Positions 20,613-30,460 of a DNA stretch of 64,000 nucleotides are shown here, in pieces (the stretch's first letter is position 1; every line of letters starts with the position of its first letter). The position numbers were made by a program, and so were the translations under genes. The notes under the pieces were generated by a model. It searched no databases, was not told the DNA's origin, and worked only from the letters and a program-made list of their open reading frames with translations. The stretch is taken from contig NC_016455.1 in the NCBI RefSeq assembly GCF_000235365.1, forward strand, positions 744,001-808,000, given 5' to 3'. Source of the stretch: Eremothecium cymbalariae DBVPG#7215 (Eukaryota > Ascomycota > Saccharomycetes > Saccharomycetales > Saccharomycetaceae).

Positions 20613-21198
20613 ATTATAGATAATATACCGTCCACCTATTTAAGGTAACAAAGTAAGAAGGCTTGATGTGTGCACACCAAACGCAGAGAGAATATAGTGT
20701 AGGTTTTTATAGAAATAAATTATTCTATTTTTTATGTTGTCGTGTATGTAGAAGAGGCCTGGCTATATGAGGTCAAGAGTGATGGGATCTAAGGGATAAA
20801 TATAGTAATGATGTAACCGTACTGTACCCGAACTCAGCAATTTAAAGGGTAAGGGCAAGGGCAACGAGGGTTAATAACACATTAATGATCCGCGTTGAAC
20901 CTCATGCTTTCTTTAAGCGCCCTTCTCCCCCTCACATATCGCCGCTGCCGGTATTCAAAAAAAATCTTTCTGTTTTTCACTTTGTTCATTTCAATTGAGG
21001 TACATGCATTTAGTTCCAATAATATTCAATAAAATAGCCGTTATAAATATAGATGGGGTTTAGTTACTAATACGAGCTGTGGATTCATGGCGGATCCAAC
21101 AGTCTTAGAAGGATTAATAACAAAAAAAATCCGTGTCCGTATGTGCGTGCATTTTTTTAATTAAAAACACACACCAGACACTTTTATCCTAAAATGGT
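20613..21198. other. Convergent gap between ELF1 and COX6
   Basis: 586 bp of 3' flanks with AT-rich 3'-end-type sequence. No gene, tRNA or obvious repeat. Confidence 0.5.
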
Positions 21199-21660
21199 TC
21201 AAGCTGTCTCTTGGAATAACTCTTCTTTCAATGGAATACCCAGCTGTTTCCTTACATCGCCCAATTCCTCCAAATAAGCCTTGTATTGGTCCTCATTCTC
21301 CACCTTGTACTTCAAAGCCTCAAAAACTCTAATCGCCGTTGGTAGATCATTGACTCTTCTAGCAGCCTTCAAAGCCTTTTCAATAACAACAGGAGCGGGT
21401 ACCAAATCATAAGAAAAACAGTTGTTCAGAACTCTTTGAACTTCAAATAAATCGTATGCTTCATCAAATTCTTTCTCATATCTTGCAGTAAACTCCTCAA
21501 ATGTCTCCTCATCATGATGATCAGAATATTTACGAATTGATTGAATTTGAGAAATTAACCTTGGAACAACATATTGACTACTACGACTAGCACCCAAAGC
21601 ACTTCTCTGCAAAAGGGCCCTGTTCAAAGGAACAGTTTTGAAAACGGTTCTGGACAACAT
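21199..21660 (-). CDS. COX6: Cox6, cytochrome c oxidase subunit VI
   Basis: A 153-aa precursor (S. cerevisiae 148). This is nuclear-encoded subunit VI (Va in mammals) of respiratory complex IV, on the matrix side. Residues 1 to about 40 are a mitochondrial presequence rich in Arg and Ser with no acids (MLSRTVFKTVPLNRALLQRS). The mature part has EETFEEFTARYEKEFDEAYD, FEVQRVLNNCFSYDLVPAP and the conserved ARRVNDLPTAIRVFEALK. A Hap2/3/4-type CCAAT box lies 224 bp upstream. Confidence 0.97.
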   Translation of the reverse strand: MLSRTVFKTVPLNRALLQRSALGASRSSQYVVPRLISQIQSIRKYSDHHDEETFEEFTARYEKEFDEAYDLFEVQRVLNNCFSYDLVPAPVVIEKALKAARRVNDLPTAIRVFEALKYKVENEDQYKAYLEELGDVRKQLGIPLKEELFQETA

Positions 21661-21880
21661 CTCTCAAACTTTCAGAAGCAAAGCGTACTGTAACACACTG
21701 TAACGATTAAAAAAATAAACTGCTGATGGTATTAATAACCAGGGAAAATGACAAGGCTTACCTTCCAAAACAATTTATTTAATATGGTGCTTTTGTATAA
21801 AAAGATGGAAAGAGGGAAAACTTATAATATGACCATTAGTATGGAGATTTTTTTCGTCTGACGAGAATGGAATATGCAAT

Positions 21881-21889
21881 ATGATTGGT
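21881..21889. promoter_or_regulatory. CCAAT (Hap2/3/4/5-type) site upstream of COX6
   Basis: TGATTGGT, matching TNRYTGGB, lies about 224 bp before the COX6 start codon. The Hap complex activates respiratory genes. One short match alone is modest evidence. Confidence 0.4.
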
Positions 21890-22017
21890 TCGTTTCAAGT
21901 GATAGTTGTACTCGATTATCTAATCCTGGCGTTGAACTGCGGATCTGATACACCAAAGATACAGATCACATTTGGTGAGGGGAGGACCATTATGCCGGGG
22001 GGTTGTTTCATAGTGGT

Positions 22018-22644
22018 CTAGTCGAATATGGAACGCGGAGGGAGAGCCGTGTGGACCCCCATAATCGACGGTGTATGCTCTGTCTTTGGTGTTTCGCACG
22101 TATGGAGTACTACATTTGCAACGAGACTGTTCTCGAGGATCGTGAAAGCCTTGTCCGGTTCAACCTTGTCGCATGCACTCACATTGGACGATGTTGAAGC
22201 TGGGGCACGCCCCGGGGTAACGTGGCCTGTGTTAGAATTCGGGCGATCTTCTAGCCTATGGAAGTCAAACCCTGGTGGCGGCGATTGGGGGGGCGATACC
22301 AAGAGGATCCGTTTGGCAGGCGGTATCTCGAGGTTGGAAGAAGATCTGGTAATATGCGTAGAAGTGTCGAACAGCGAATAGCCCACTGTGTAGTGTTGGA
22401 ATTCCTCCACGGTGTGTCTTATAGTTTTATATTCCTCCATAATAAGTTTTGAAATCTCCTGGGTTGGCGACACAACGACCAGTCGCTTTAACTGGGATAA
22501 TACGTAAACCTGAATGGGACTGGACTCAGTGACCATGCATTTAGAAAGGACATGGTCTTCCAGAAAACCCGTGAACAAACTCACGGAATGTCCATCGGTG
22601 ATGTCAACAGACTTGGAAGTAATCAAAATTGTATCAGTAGCCAT
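22018..22644 (-). CDS. RCN1: Rcn1, calcipressin (regulator of calcineurin)
   Basis: A 208-aa protein (S. cerevisiae 211) that binds and modulates calcineurin. The N-terminal part is a degenerate RRM-like fold (ILITSK, LKRLVVVSPTQEISKLIM). The hallmark serine-proline motif is at about residues 113-128 (ILLVSPPQSPPPGFDF), where phosphorylation by MAPK and GSK3 (Mck1) tunes activity. PSIMGVHT at about 192-199 resembles a PxIxIT calcineurin-docking peptide. The ATG is at 22644; one extra upstream codon in frame is not ATG. COX6 lies just downstream on the same strand. Confidence 0.93.
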   Translation of the reverse strand: MATDTILITSKSVDITDGHSVSLFTGFLEDHVLSKCMVTESSPIQVYVLSQLKRLVVVSPTQEISKLIMEEYKTIRHTVEEFQHYTVGYSLFDTSTHITRSSSNLEIPPAKRILLVSPPQSPPPGFDFHRLEDRPNSNTGHVTPGRAPASTSSNVSACDKVEPDKAFTILENSLVANVVLHTCETPKTEHTPSIMGVHTALPPRSIFD

Positions 22645-22924
22645 CAAGACCGTTTGTGTTACTATAGCTGGGAATGGACAAAGAGCATTAGATACCGCAC
22701 GTGAGTCTGAAACGTATCTATTCTTCTTTTCTGTCTCGTTCTTTTATACAAGTAAATTACGTTTATAAGGTTTTATTTTTCAAATCTTCGTTTTCTCACA
22801 CCGGATACCTGAAAATTTGGACCCTGGTCCTGCACACACCTCATCTGAAGAAGCAGAGTTAGAGAGGGTAGAGAGGTCTTTCTTTGTTTCAAAGACTATA
22901 TACATAAACTGGTTGCTAAAGAAT

Positions 22925-23521
22925 ATGTCTCTTCAGCAAGTGGTCTATTGCGGAGTTTGTTCGTTGCCTCCTGAATATTGTGAATTCACAGGAAAGTTCA
23001 AGCGTTGTAAAGTCTGGTTGCAGGAAAGCCATCAAGATTTATACACAAAATTATACGGCGATGTGGAGGCAGAAGGTGAAGGAGAAGTTGCAGATGTTAC
23101 TGGGAAATTGGCTAAATCGTCTATTGGCGAAGCAAGAGAGGAGGAACTAGAGAAGAAGTTACAGAAATTACAGGCGAAGGAAGAATCTAAAGAGCAGCGA
23201 GAGTTGGCAAAGAAGCTTTCCTCTAAAGTAGTGATTAGAAGAGAGGCAAGAACAAAGAAAAAGTGTATGATTGCAATTTCCGGATTGGAAGTGTTTGAGA
23301 TTGACATGAAAAAGCTGGCCAAGACATTTGCTTCCAAGTTTGCGACGGGTTGTTCTGTATCCAAGAATATCGAGAAGAAGGAAGAGGTTATAGTACAAGG
23401 TGATATCGCAGATGGGGTGGAAGCCTACATTCACGCTTTGCTCGAGGAGAAAGGGTTGAAGGACGTCAAGGTGGAGCAAATAGAGACAAAGAAGAAGAAA
23501 CGCCCCACGCAGCCGTTATAA
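22925..23521 (+). CDS. TMA22: Tma22, DENR-like ribosome recycling/re-initiation factor
   Basis: A 198-aa protein from ATG 22925, exactly the S. cerevisiae length. Tma22 (DENR) works with Tma20 (MCT-1) to remove tRNA from 40S subunits after termination. The N-terminal zinc-binding region has VYCGVCSLPPEYCEF and FKRCKVWL. The middle is a charged Glu/Lys helix (about 75-105). The C-terminal SUI1/eIF1 fold begins at KKKCMIAISGLEVFEID and includes FASKFATGCSV and EVIVQGDIADGVEAYI. It ends in a basic tail KKKKRPTQPL. The frame is open for 36 codons upstream but without an ATG. Confidence 0.96.
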   Translation: MSLQQVVYCGVCSLPPEYCEFTGKFKRCKVWLQESHQDLYTKLYGDVEAEGEGEVADVTGKLAKSSIGEAREEELEKKLQKLQAKEESKEQRELAKKLSSKVVIRREARTKKKCMIAISGLEVFEIDMKKLAKTFASKFATGCSVSKNIEKKEEVIVQGDIADGVEAYIHALLEEKGLKDVKVEQIETKKKKRPTQPL

Positions 23522-23662
23522 GGTCTCTCTTTTGGACAGTATTACAGAGGCCTTGTGCGTTTTAAACTTGTTGCTGGCTTTTTATAGTTTCGTAGTTAGT
23601 GACTGTTGAAGTCTACATGAAATTTCGACAAAATGCTGTTCATTTTGAATGCTGATCACATC

Positions 23663-23683
23663 ATATATATATATATATATATA
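23663..23683. repeat. (AT)n microsatellite
   Basis: About ten AT units in the short gap between TMA22 and YPP1. Confidence 0.9.
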
Positions 23684-23771
23684 AAATAATATTGATTGAA
23701 ACGTACATATCCATTAGCTAAGTCTGGAATTGTCTAGTGGTGTGTTTGGTGGCGGATTCTTAAAAGTTGTA

Positions 23772-26042
23772 ATGGATAGAATTGCGAAGGCTCTAGATGC
23801 CCGTTTGGTGGGAACGAGTGCTTTTAATAGTGGGGACAGTGTATTAGATTCCTTATTGAGGCTTCATAATAGGGTTAGTTATCATGAAATGGGCGGGGAT
23901 GCTGATGATGGTTCTGTTTTTAAGGTTCTTTTAGAAGAAGCGGACGCATTGGAGGATAAAGTCGATTGTGGTTTGCAGAAGGCTATTTTCACTAATATTA
24001 GGGGTATTCTAAATTTCAAGCTAGATAATGAAGCTGCTTCGGTGGAGATGTTTTCGAGATTGCATGCTTATAGTGATATGATTGGTGAGTTTCCTGATTT
24101 TTGGCGGTTATTACTGTTGGAGAATTTTTATTACAATGCCAATGCGGATCTTAGGACCTTGCCAGATGTGTTGCCGTGTTTGCCTGTGGTTCCTAAGGAG
24201 TCTCATGCGGTAGCATGGTATTACTTGGAAAATGTTGCTGTCAGAATTCCTTACTCTTGGGATAGACTGGTAGAATACTATGGAGACACTCCGTTAACGT
24301 ATCTGGTTGGTGTTATTAATCAGACGGAGTCTATTGAGCATCAATTGGTGGACTACGGTAAGAGATTGCTGTCACGGACGAAGTTTCCTTCGGCAGAGGA
24401 GCCTAATAGTGCTGAATTGGAGGAATTACATCGGATTTTGCAGTACCATTTTAGAAGAATTGATGAACATCCTTCGTTGGAATGGGACAAGTTCTTAATA
24501 GACTCCGCTGCGGCTACATTTCAAAGTGTATCCATTTCAAAATCATCTTTGGTGTACTACACAAGAGTTGGCCAACATAGGTTGGCATTGTTGAACTTTG
24601 TTAACTTTATCACTTATACCGAACTTCGTCATGATCTAAATAGCTCTGAATATTACGATATGGTTTCGTTGATCGATGCATACACCTATATCCTAAAACA
24701 GGATTCTGTTCCCGAAGAAATCGGTCAAATATTTAATAGATCAAGAGCATTCAGTAAGTTGAAAGAGTACCTTAACGATTTTTATGAGCATTATCACATA
24801 CCTATCATACCCAAAGAAAAAAGTGTCGATTGGTCATTGAATCTTACTAGGCTCGTGGTCCCACCAACTTTGGCGGATGTTCTATCAAACGCGTGGCATT
24901 TGTTTTACCATTATGAACAGACAGCATTAAATCAGTTGCTGGACTGTCGTCTTACTTACTATCTGGCCAATGCGATGGCCCTTAAAGCACCTGATTTAGA
25001 CTTATATTTTGAATATGCATTTGTACTAGCATCGAGGAGAAATATTGATATGTGTATCAAGTTTTTGAAAAATAATATTTTGAATAGAAACCCTAAAGAT
25101 TATAGGTCATGGCATTTATTGGCACTTTGTGAATCCATCCAAGAGGATAAAGAAACGTCCTTCAAAATTGTTTGCTCTGTTTTGGATGCTATGGGTGAGG
25201 CATTGGACAATTGTAAACTATCAATTGCCGACCGTTGGCAATTTGTGCACCTAAAACTAACCCAGCTGTTACTTGTCAAGGAAATGATTGGAGTAAAAGA
25301 TGCTCTTGAAATGTTGTCTGAAGTTTACCAACTGTACGCTGCACTATTTCCAAAACCAGCAGATCCTCCCAACTCTAAAGATGAACTACGCCTCGGCCCT
25401 AAACACAAAGAATCGAAAGAATATTTATTGCAGTTTATTTGGTTCTTTACTAGCAGATTATTTCTCCAAGCTAATGACTTGGAGAACGCCGCGGAGGCAA
25501 TTGATGAGGCAAAAAGCGTCACACAAGTGTTTACAAACCTTAATATCAACATTGCTAGAGGGTACCTTTCTTTATCAACGGACACACATGTCGCAATGTC
25601 AGAGTTTCAACTTGTATTAAGTTTTGATCCTTTAAACATCGACGCCATTATAGGATTTGCTAAATTGGTTTACCCCGATGATTCAGAACATGTAGAAACA
25701 TTGGACAAACATAAACATATCCTCTCGGCAACTTCAAAGGGACCTTTTTCTTCAAACTCTATACCACCGCCAGCCACAGTCGCCGCCACTACCGATGTTC
25801 GCACCGCAGATACTTTTGCAAATGAGAAAGATCGCTCTGCTGCCGTCGCACAATTAAAACTACTTTTGGAGGGGTGCATCGAGACATCTATCGATGCTTA
25901 TCATACTCCTGAGATATGGTGGTACGTGTCCCGTGTCTACGACGAGTATGGCGATTCGGAAAGGCTAGAACCCGCCCTATGGAAATGCATGAAGTTCCAG
26001 GAACTTCAACCTATCCGCGATTTTAAGAATTGTGTGTTCTAG
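23772..26042 (+). CDS. YPP1: Ypp1, TPR scaffold of the Stt4 PI 4-kinase complex
   Basis: A 756-aa protein from the first ATG (S. cerevisiae Ypp1 817; TTC7-like). With Efr3 it anchors the PI 4-kinase Stt4 at plasma-membrane patches and takes part in endocytosis. The protein is almost wholly helical with TPR-like repeats. Recognisable blocks are DALEDKVDCGLQKAIFTNIR near residue 70, RSWHLLALCESIQEDKETS near 455, FQLVLSFDPLNIDAIIGFAK near 620 and PEIWWYVSRVYDEYG near 710. It ends in a Trp/Tyr-rich segment. PMT6 is the next S. cerevisiae neighbour (YGR199W); here LIH1 sits between them. Confidence 0.9.
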   Translation: MDRIAKALDARLVGTSAFNSGDSVLDSLLRLHNRVSYHEMGGDADDGSVFKVLLEEADALEDKVDCGLQKAIFTNIRGILNFKLDNEAASVEMFSRLHAYSDMIGEFPDFWRLLLLENFYYNANADLRTLPDVLPCLPVVPKESHAVAWYYLENVAVRIPYSWDRLVEYYGDTPLTYLVGVINQTESIEHQLVDYGKRLLSRTKFPSAEEPNSAELEELHRILQYHFRRIDEHPSLEWDKFLIDSAAATFQSVSISKSSLVYYTRVGQHRLALLNFVNFITYTELRHDLNSSEYYDMVSLIDAYTYILKQDSVPEEIGQIFNRSRAFSKLKEYLNDFYEHYHIPIIPKEKSVDWSLNLTRLVVPPTLADVLSNAWHLFYHYEQTALNQLLDCRLTYYLANAMALKAPDLDLYFEYAFVLASRRNIDMCIKFLKNNILNRNPKDYRSWHLLALCESIQEDKETSFKIVCSVLDAMGEALDNCKLSIADRWQFVHLKLTQLLLVKEMIGVKDALEMLSEVYQLYAALFPKPADPPNSKDELRLGPKHKESKEYLLQFIWFFTSRLFLQANDLENAAEAIDEAKSVTQVFTNLNINIARGYLSLSTDTHVAMSEFQLVLSFDPLNIDAIIGFAKLVYPDDSEHVETLDKHKHILSATSKGPFSSNSIPPPATVAATTDVRTADTFANEKDRSAAVAQLKLLLEGCIETSIDAYHTPEIWWYVSRVYDEYGDSERLEPALWKCMKFQELQPIRDFKNCVF

Positions 26043-27246
26043 GATTACTTCTCAAGTAGCTCATATAGTACATTATAGACGTTTCCATCTTCGGGCAACA
26101 TGAAAAACAACTCTATATAGAGCTAAATAAAGTAACGCCATTCATTGACCGTGAACCCTTTTTACCTCCCCGCCTCCCAATGTCCCATTTTTCTTAATGA
26201 ATTGTAAAGGTCATTCCGATTCACATATTACTTTTTTACGTCTGCGTTACGTTGGGGTTCCGACATATCGAATTTAGAGCCCTCTAAATTCCACTTCGTG
26301 CCAGTGGCTAACTTCTCCGGTTTTTCTGCTACAGTTATGTTTCTTATCACACACAATCATCCTTTATTTCCGACTTGGCACAAAAACAAAAGGAGTTCTT
26401 TATGTAACGGTTCACATTCTTTGTTGCATTCTTAAAGCCTCAGAAATATTATTTTATGCAATTTTTCACAAAACACAAAAATTTGCACTGGCGCCGGTTA
26501 GATGGAAATATAGTCTGGTGATCTGCACTTCCTACTTTCGGTGTTCAAAGATCACCAGGCTGATACGCTGCTGAGCTGGAAACAATAAGGTCTTCGAGCC
26601 TTTTCGTTAAAAGAGGCTCCAGAACACGAGTACGAGAACCTCGAGGAATCGGAGGAACTTCAGGAACCTCGAGAAACAGTAGGTGGCAGCAACAGCATAC
26701 AATAACGACGCGTCGTAGAGCGCCGCATGACGTGCTCCGCACGGACGGACGCGCGCCTGCGGTGATCCCTCCAATCACCACCAGTTCCCGAGTATAGAAA
26801 CACTGACACATAGATTTCAAGTAGCAGTAGCAAAGCATATCATAATTCTACATAGGGATACCAAAACACCTAAATACCTAATTACAAAATCAAAAATTAG
26901 GCTAAACGTACATATGAGGATACTTATCCACATTTTTGAAGGGAATGTAGGGAAATGAAAGAGTCAACTGGCAAAATCCCATATCCTCCTACACAATCCT
27001 TGTGCCATCCATCATAGTAATGATAGCACTAAGTTAAAAAAATAAAAAAACCCCAAATTCATCCCAGGAGAATCCATTATATTTCACATCATCACCCTTG
27101 GATACAGAGTTGAGGTTTCAGAAAAAAAGTTCATTGTTATTCCCCCTTGTTTTAGAAAATTCCTTAACTTTGATTATGGGAACGAAGGAAAAAATTGTAT
27201 GGTCGAGAACAAGGAAAAAATCCAAAGAGGTCTATTCCTTATACGA
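26043..27246. other. Convergent gap between YPP1 and LIH1 with a GC-rich hairpin-bearing core
   Basis: 1.2 kb without a gene, unusually long for a convergent gap. The part from about 26512 to 26790 is richer in GC than its flanks and has several inverted repeats, listed as a separate feature. The rest is AT-rich with nothing recognised. Confidence 0.5.
26512..26790. other. Hairpin-rich, GC-rich non-coding segment (candidate RNA)
   Basis: Inverted repeats seen directly: AGTCTGGTGATCT (26512-26524) with AGATCACCAGGCT (26549-26561), 13 pairs counting one G-T; GAGCCTTTT (26596-26604) with AAAAGAGGCTC (26609-26619, 2-nt bulge); the 12-bp palindrome ACGACGCGTCGT (26705-26716); and GGTGAT/ATCACC (26761-26766, 26774-26779). 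GAACCTCGAG is directly repeated at 26636 and 26664. No known snRNA, snoRNA, SRP or RNase P motif was recognised. An RNA gene is only an inference. Confidence 0.3.
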
Positions 27247-28221
27247 TCAACGACCACTGATGCTGACAGTATCAGATAGACAAGGAATTGCCATTCTTCT
27301 GAAGAACTTGTTGTGATCTAAAGCACGTAACAAGTCTAGGATTCTACCACTTAAAAGAATATCGGCGATAATTTCGTTCAGCTTTGGCTTGTAACCATCG
27401 AAAACTACATCAGCCTTGGAGGGGAACAAAGTAGAATTGTCTCTAATAGTGAAAGACACACCAGCGTGGTTGTAAAGAGGTCCGGGTGGGACCAAGGGAA
27501 CAATGTCGTATGCCTGAACAACTCTGATGTATGAGTTCAAAGGAAGCTCGCCAGCGTTGATGCGATCTGCGACTTCCTTAGACTTGAAAATGCTATCGAC
27601 CCAGTCGTTCATAGCAGCGTTACCCATTCTCAAACCACCATAGGTGATCAAATTAGGCTGGTGACCTAGCAATTGCAGCTCGACACCCATTAGGTACGCG
27701 TAGCCTGCGCCCAAGGAGTGCCCCGTAACCGTAACACTGTAGTCAGGGTGTGTCGCCTTGATGCCGTTAAAGGTCGTGATAATATCCTTATAAGTCAACT
27801 TAAATTGTTCGTACACGCCCAGATGGACCTTACAGTCCCCTGTACACTCACCGACGCCACTCAATGGCTTGTAGGTTTGTGGTAGGAAAGTGAAGTCAAC
27901 AATCCAATCATTTAGAGTCAAGGACCCTCTGAAAGAGATGACAATTTCCTTGGCTGTGTCGTTGATCCCCAAAAAACTGTACGCAGAAAGCTGCGTGTTT
28001 CTGCCTACATCTGGCTTGAAGATCTGAACCACCTGAAGACCCTGCTTCTCCAAATAGTAACGACCATTGTGGAAAAGATCGGTCAACAAAAACTTCTCCA
28101 AACAGTATGGCGCATTGGCAAGATAAGAATTACGCTGCATTAACGCTAAAAGCTCATCTGAATAAGCACACACACTGGCCACCAGGGCAAAGAACAAAAC
28201 GAAAGGCGTCTTGAACATCAT
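27247..28221 (-). CDS. LIH1: Lih1-like secreted class 3 lipase
   Basis: A 324-aa protein (S. cerevisiae Lih1 328). It belongs to the fungal class 3 triacylglycerol lipase family. Residues 1 to about 19 are a signal peptide (MMFKTPFVLFFALVASVCAY), so it enters the secretory pathway. The nucleophile elbow is TGHSLGAGYAYLMG (about residues 165-178). The acid of the triad is probably in AYDIVPLVPPGP and the His in DHNKFFRRM near the C-terminus. VISFRGSLTLNDWIVDF is the oxyanion-side motif. Several Cys (ECTGDC, YCLEKF, IPC) suggest disulfides. Two ATGs are adjacent. Its place between YPP1 and PMT6 differs from S. cerevisiae, where LIH1 is YJR107W. Confidence 0.9.
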   Translation of the reverse strand: MMFKTPFVLFFALVASVCAYSDELLALMQRNSYLANAPYCLEKFLLTDLFHNGRYYLEKQGLQVVQIFKPDVGRNTQLSAYSFLGINDTAKEIVISFRGSLTLNDWIVDFTFLPQTYKPLSGVGECTGDCKVHLGVYEQFKLTYKDIITTFNGIKATHPDYSVTVTGHSLGAGYAYLMGVELQLLGHQPNLITYGGLRMGNAAMNDWVDSIFKSKEVADRINAGELPLNSYIRVVQAYDIVPLVPPGPLYNHAGVSFTIRDNSTLFPSKADVVFDGYKPKLNEIIADILLSGRILDLLRALDHNKFFRRMAIPCLSDTVSISGR

Positions 28222-29692
28222 ATTTCTCCTATATTATTGCGACTATTACTAATTAGCAGCTGTCGTACTTCCTCAACAAAAAAAAATTCCAACTTTTTCA
28301 CTTCTTGACCTAGTTCAACACAATCAAAAAGACAAACCAAAAAATCAGAGATCTTAATACTTTTCCTTTCCTCTCTCAATATAAAAGAAAAACGAAAAAA
28401 GCCCCAGAGAAAACCTCCAATTATGTTACAATTGTAAAAAGCTTGCCAAATATATTCCTTCCTAGAGCAAACACTGGTATCAATAGCAGAACGCAAACTT
28501 GAAACTTAATTTAAAAACAGCAAAAAAACATCTCCAACTCTATCTAGAATCCTCTTTTTATAGCACCAACCCGGTGAACTCAACCAAAGCAATAATAAAC
28601 TAGTCACTTCTCAAAAAAAAACAATCTACTGTTATTAACCAACTGATCCAAAAAATTGCCTTTCTCAAACTTTTTTGCCTTGCCTTGCCGTTATTATTAT
28701 CACCACTATTCTTCTTCTTCTTCTTCTTCCCTCTGTTATTGAATCAATTTAGTATCAGACAGAAGCACACAAGAACAAACACCACACATCATCGTAAAAA
28801 TATCCACACAAATTAAACAATCTGTCTCTCTACGGCACAACAGCGTCAGTCAGCATCCCACTGCACCGCACACAAACGCCAATCTCGTCGGTTCCCTTGC
28901 CTATCAGCAAACGAGATACACACATCAAAAAACATATTGCACTTTACTTTTACCTCTGCAATTAACAAGAACCACACACTCGGAAGAGCGCACCAGCTGA
29001 CTATCCGGCAGACCCATCCACATCCTACACCCAAGAAAACGCACACCGCTGCCCAGAGTAGTACCCTTATCCACAGTCATCGCACTTCGTTCTTACCCAC
29101 ATCCGGGCCACACAACCACATGCCTACCACCACCCATTCCCGCCAACTCTTAATACCAGCCCCCGCCACTATTTTTGTGATTTTCGGGGTTCGTTTTGCT
29201 CTTGTTTGCGTTTAGGTCCAAAAACCAGAAAAAACCAAAAAGGAAAACCTGAAATGACAAAATTTTATCACTACTGGATATGCGCTGTAGTATGCGTCTT
29301 GGCGGCGAAGAACCACACCCACAGGAGAGACTCAACAGGCCTCTTCCTGTACTGCGAAGCGCTCCTTACCCTGCAACAGAACCGATCAGATCGGTGGAGC
29401 CCAGCCACTGTCGTCTTTGCCCATAGTAAAGTTCAGATCGATGTTTCTACCGTGAATGGGATAACCCCGCAATAATTTTTTTTGTAGATTGCTCCGACTC
29501 AGAAGCACGCGCAGCAGCATGGAACACTGACGCTGCGCACGGGTGGGGAGCCCGCCCACCCAAACAATACTATATTGTCTTTGCTGAGTTTCGAGAAAAA
29601 AACAAATTTCCGGGCGCGCCTGCGCGGCTCGACAGAACAATACACAGTTCTCGATTATCTGGCAGACCGGCAACTGATCTTTTGCGCCCGCA

Positions 29693-30367
29693 TGCCTTCC
29701 ACAGGAAGGCACACAGGCGCAAAACCCTTCCGCTCTTGCGGAGAAAGTCCCATCCAACGCGTGGGGCGGCGCTTTTAGCGCCGCCCCACGCGTTGGATGA
29801 AATACATTATTTCTTTATGACGTGACACATCTTTGTCATAGGGTTCAAGGCACGCCGGACAGCTGCGGTACAAATTAGTTTCCTATTACGGGACACTAGA
29901 TAACGCACAGAACCTCCCAAGATCTCTTGATTCTTTTTGCTTTCCGCGGCACGGGGGACCTGACCGCGGCATTTAGTGGAGCTGGACGTCACGGACAACC
30001 GGCTTTACGTTGACTGAACGGGAAAACGGGTCCACGCAAACACAGGTGCCCCCGTGCCGGACTGGGAGGGGGCGGCAAGCAGGGCAATCAGAGAAACGTG
30101 ATTGCCCGATTGGAGGCGGCAGTGGAGATTATATTGTTTGCCGAGGGCCGTGGGGTCAGCGGCAAATCGCAGAAGGCGATGATATGGCAGATGTCAGCAC
30201 AAGGCCAGGCCCTGTCTGGCTAGGCAAGGAAAGGCAAGGACGCGCAAGAGTGGACAGCAATATCCGTGCCCAGATCTTTTCCGGATGTGCTGGTCCCGCG
30301 AGACGGCTTCCTGTTGCGTGTGTCCGGCGTCCGCGTGGGTGCGGTGTGGTGGGCGCCCGGGCGGACG
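29693..30367. other. GC-rich, multi-stem non-coding island (candidate structured RNA)
   Basis: Stems visible in order: TGCCTTCC/GGAAGGCA (29693-29700, 29704-29711); TCCGC/GCGGA (29729-29733, 29738-29742); a perfect 23-bp stem (29751-29799); CGGCACGGGGGACCTG (29947-29962) with CAGGTGCCCCCGTGCCG (30043-30059), one bulge; GGGCAATCA/TGATTGCCC (30082-30090, 30099-30107); TTTGCCG/CGGCAAA (about 30138-30166); CGTCCGC/GCGGACG (30328-30334, 30361-30367). A T6 run follows near 30388. In AT-rich genomes such islands are often RNA genes, but promoter DNA is an alternative. Confidence 0.35.
29751..29799. repeat. Perfect 23-bp inverted repeat with 3-nt loop
   Basis: The left arm 29751-29773 starts CATCCAACGCG and ends GGCGCT. 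The loop TTT is at 29774-29776. The right arm 29777-29799 is the exact reverse complement. About two thirds of the arm is G/C. As RNA or single-stranded DNA it would form a very stable hairpin. Confidence 0.97.
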
Positions 30368-30460
30368 GGATCGACGTTAATTTCAGTTTTTTAGGTCGGA
30401 ATGTTCCGTTTTCTGGTGGTACTCTCTCCGCAGGGCGATAATAGTAAACAATCAGTACTA

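Noticed and set aside
26596..26620. GAGCCTTTTCGTTAAAAG as a U5 snRNA loop I
   Set aside because: In U5 the GCCUUUUAC sequence is an unpaired loop; here the T-run is paired in a stem.
29735..29755. GGAGAAAGTCCC resembles conserved region I of RNase P/MRP RNA
   Set aside because: The bacterial/eukaryal core would be GAGGAAAGUCC or GAAAGUCCCC in a specific helix context. I found no matching conserved region V downstream, and the locus is not known for either RNA.
30325..30360. GGTGCGGTGTGGTGGG resembles yeast telomeric repeats or a telomerase RNA template
   Set aside because: It is a single GC-rich occurrence without a 1.5-repeat template structure, and TLC1 is not syntenic with PMT6. It may be a Rap1-like site at most.
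30010..30441. Plus-strand 143-codon frame in the GC-rich island
   Set aside because: It has no proper ATG start and Gly/Arg-rich random composition; stops are simply rarer in GC-rich DNA.
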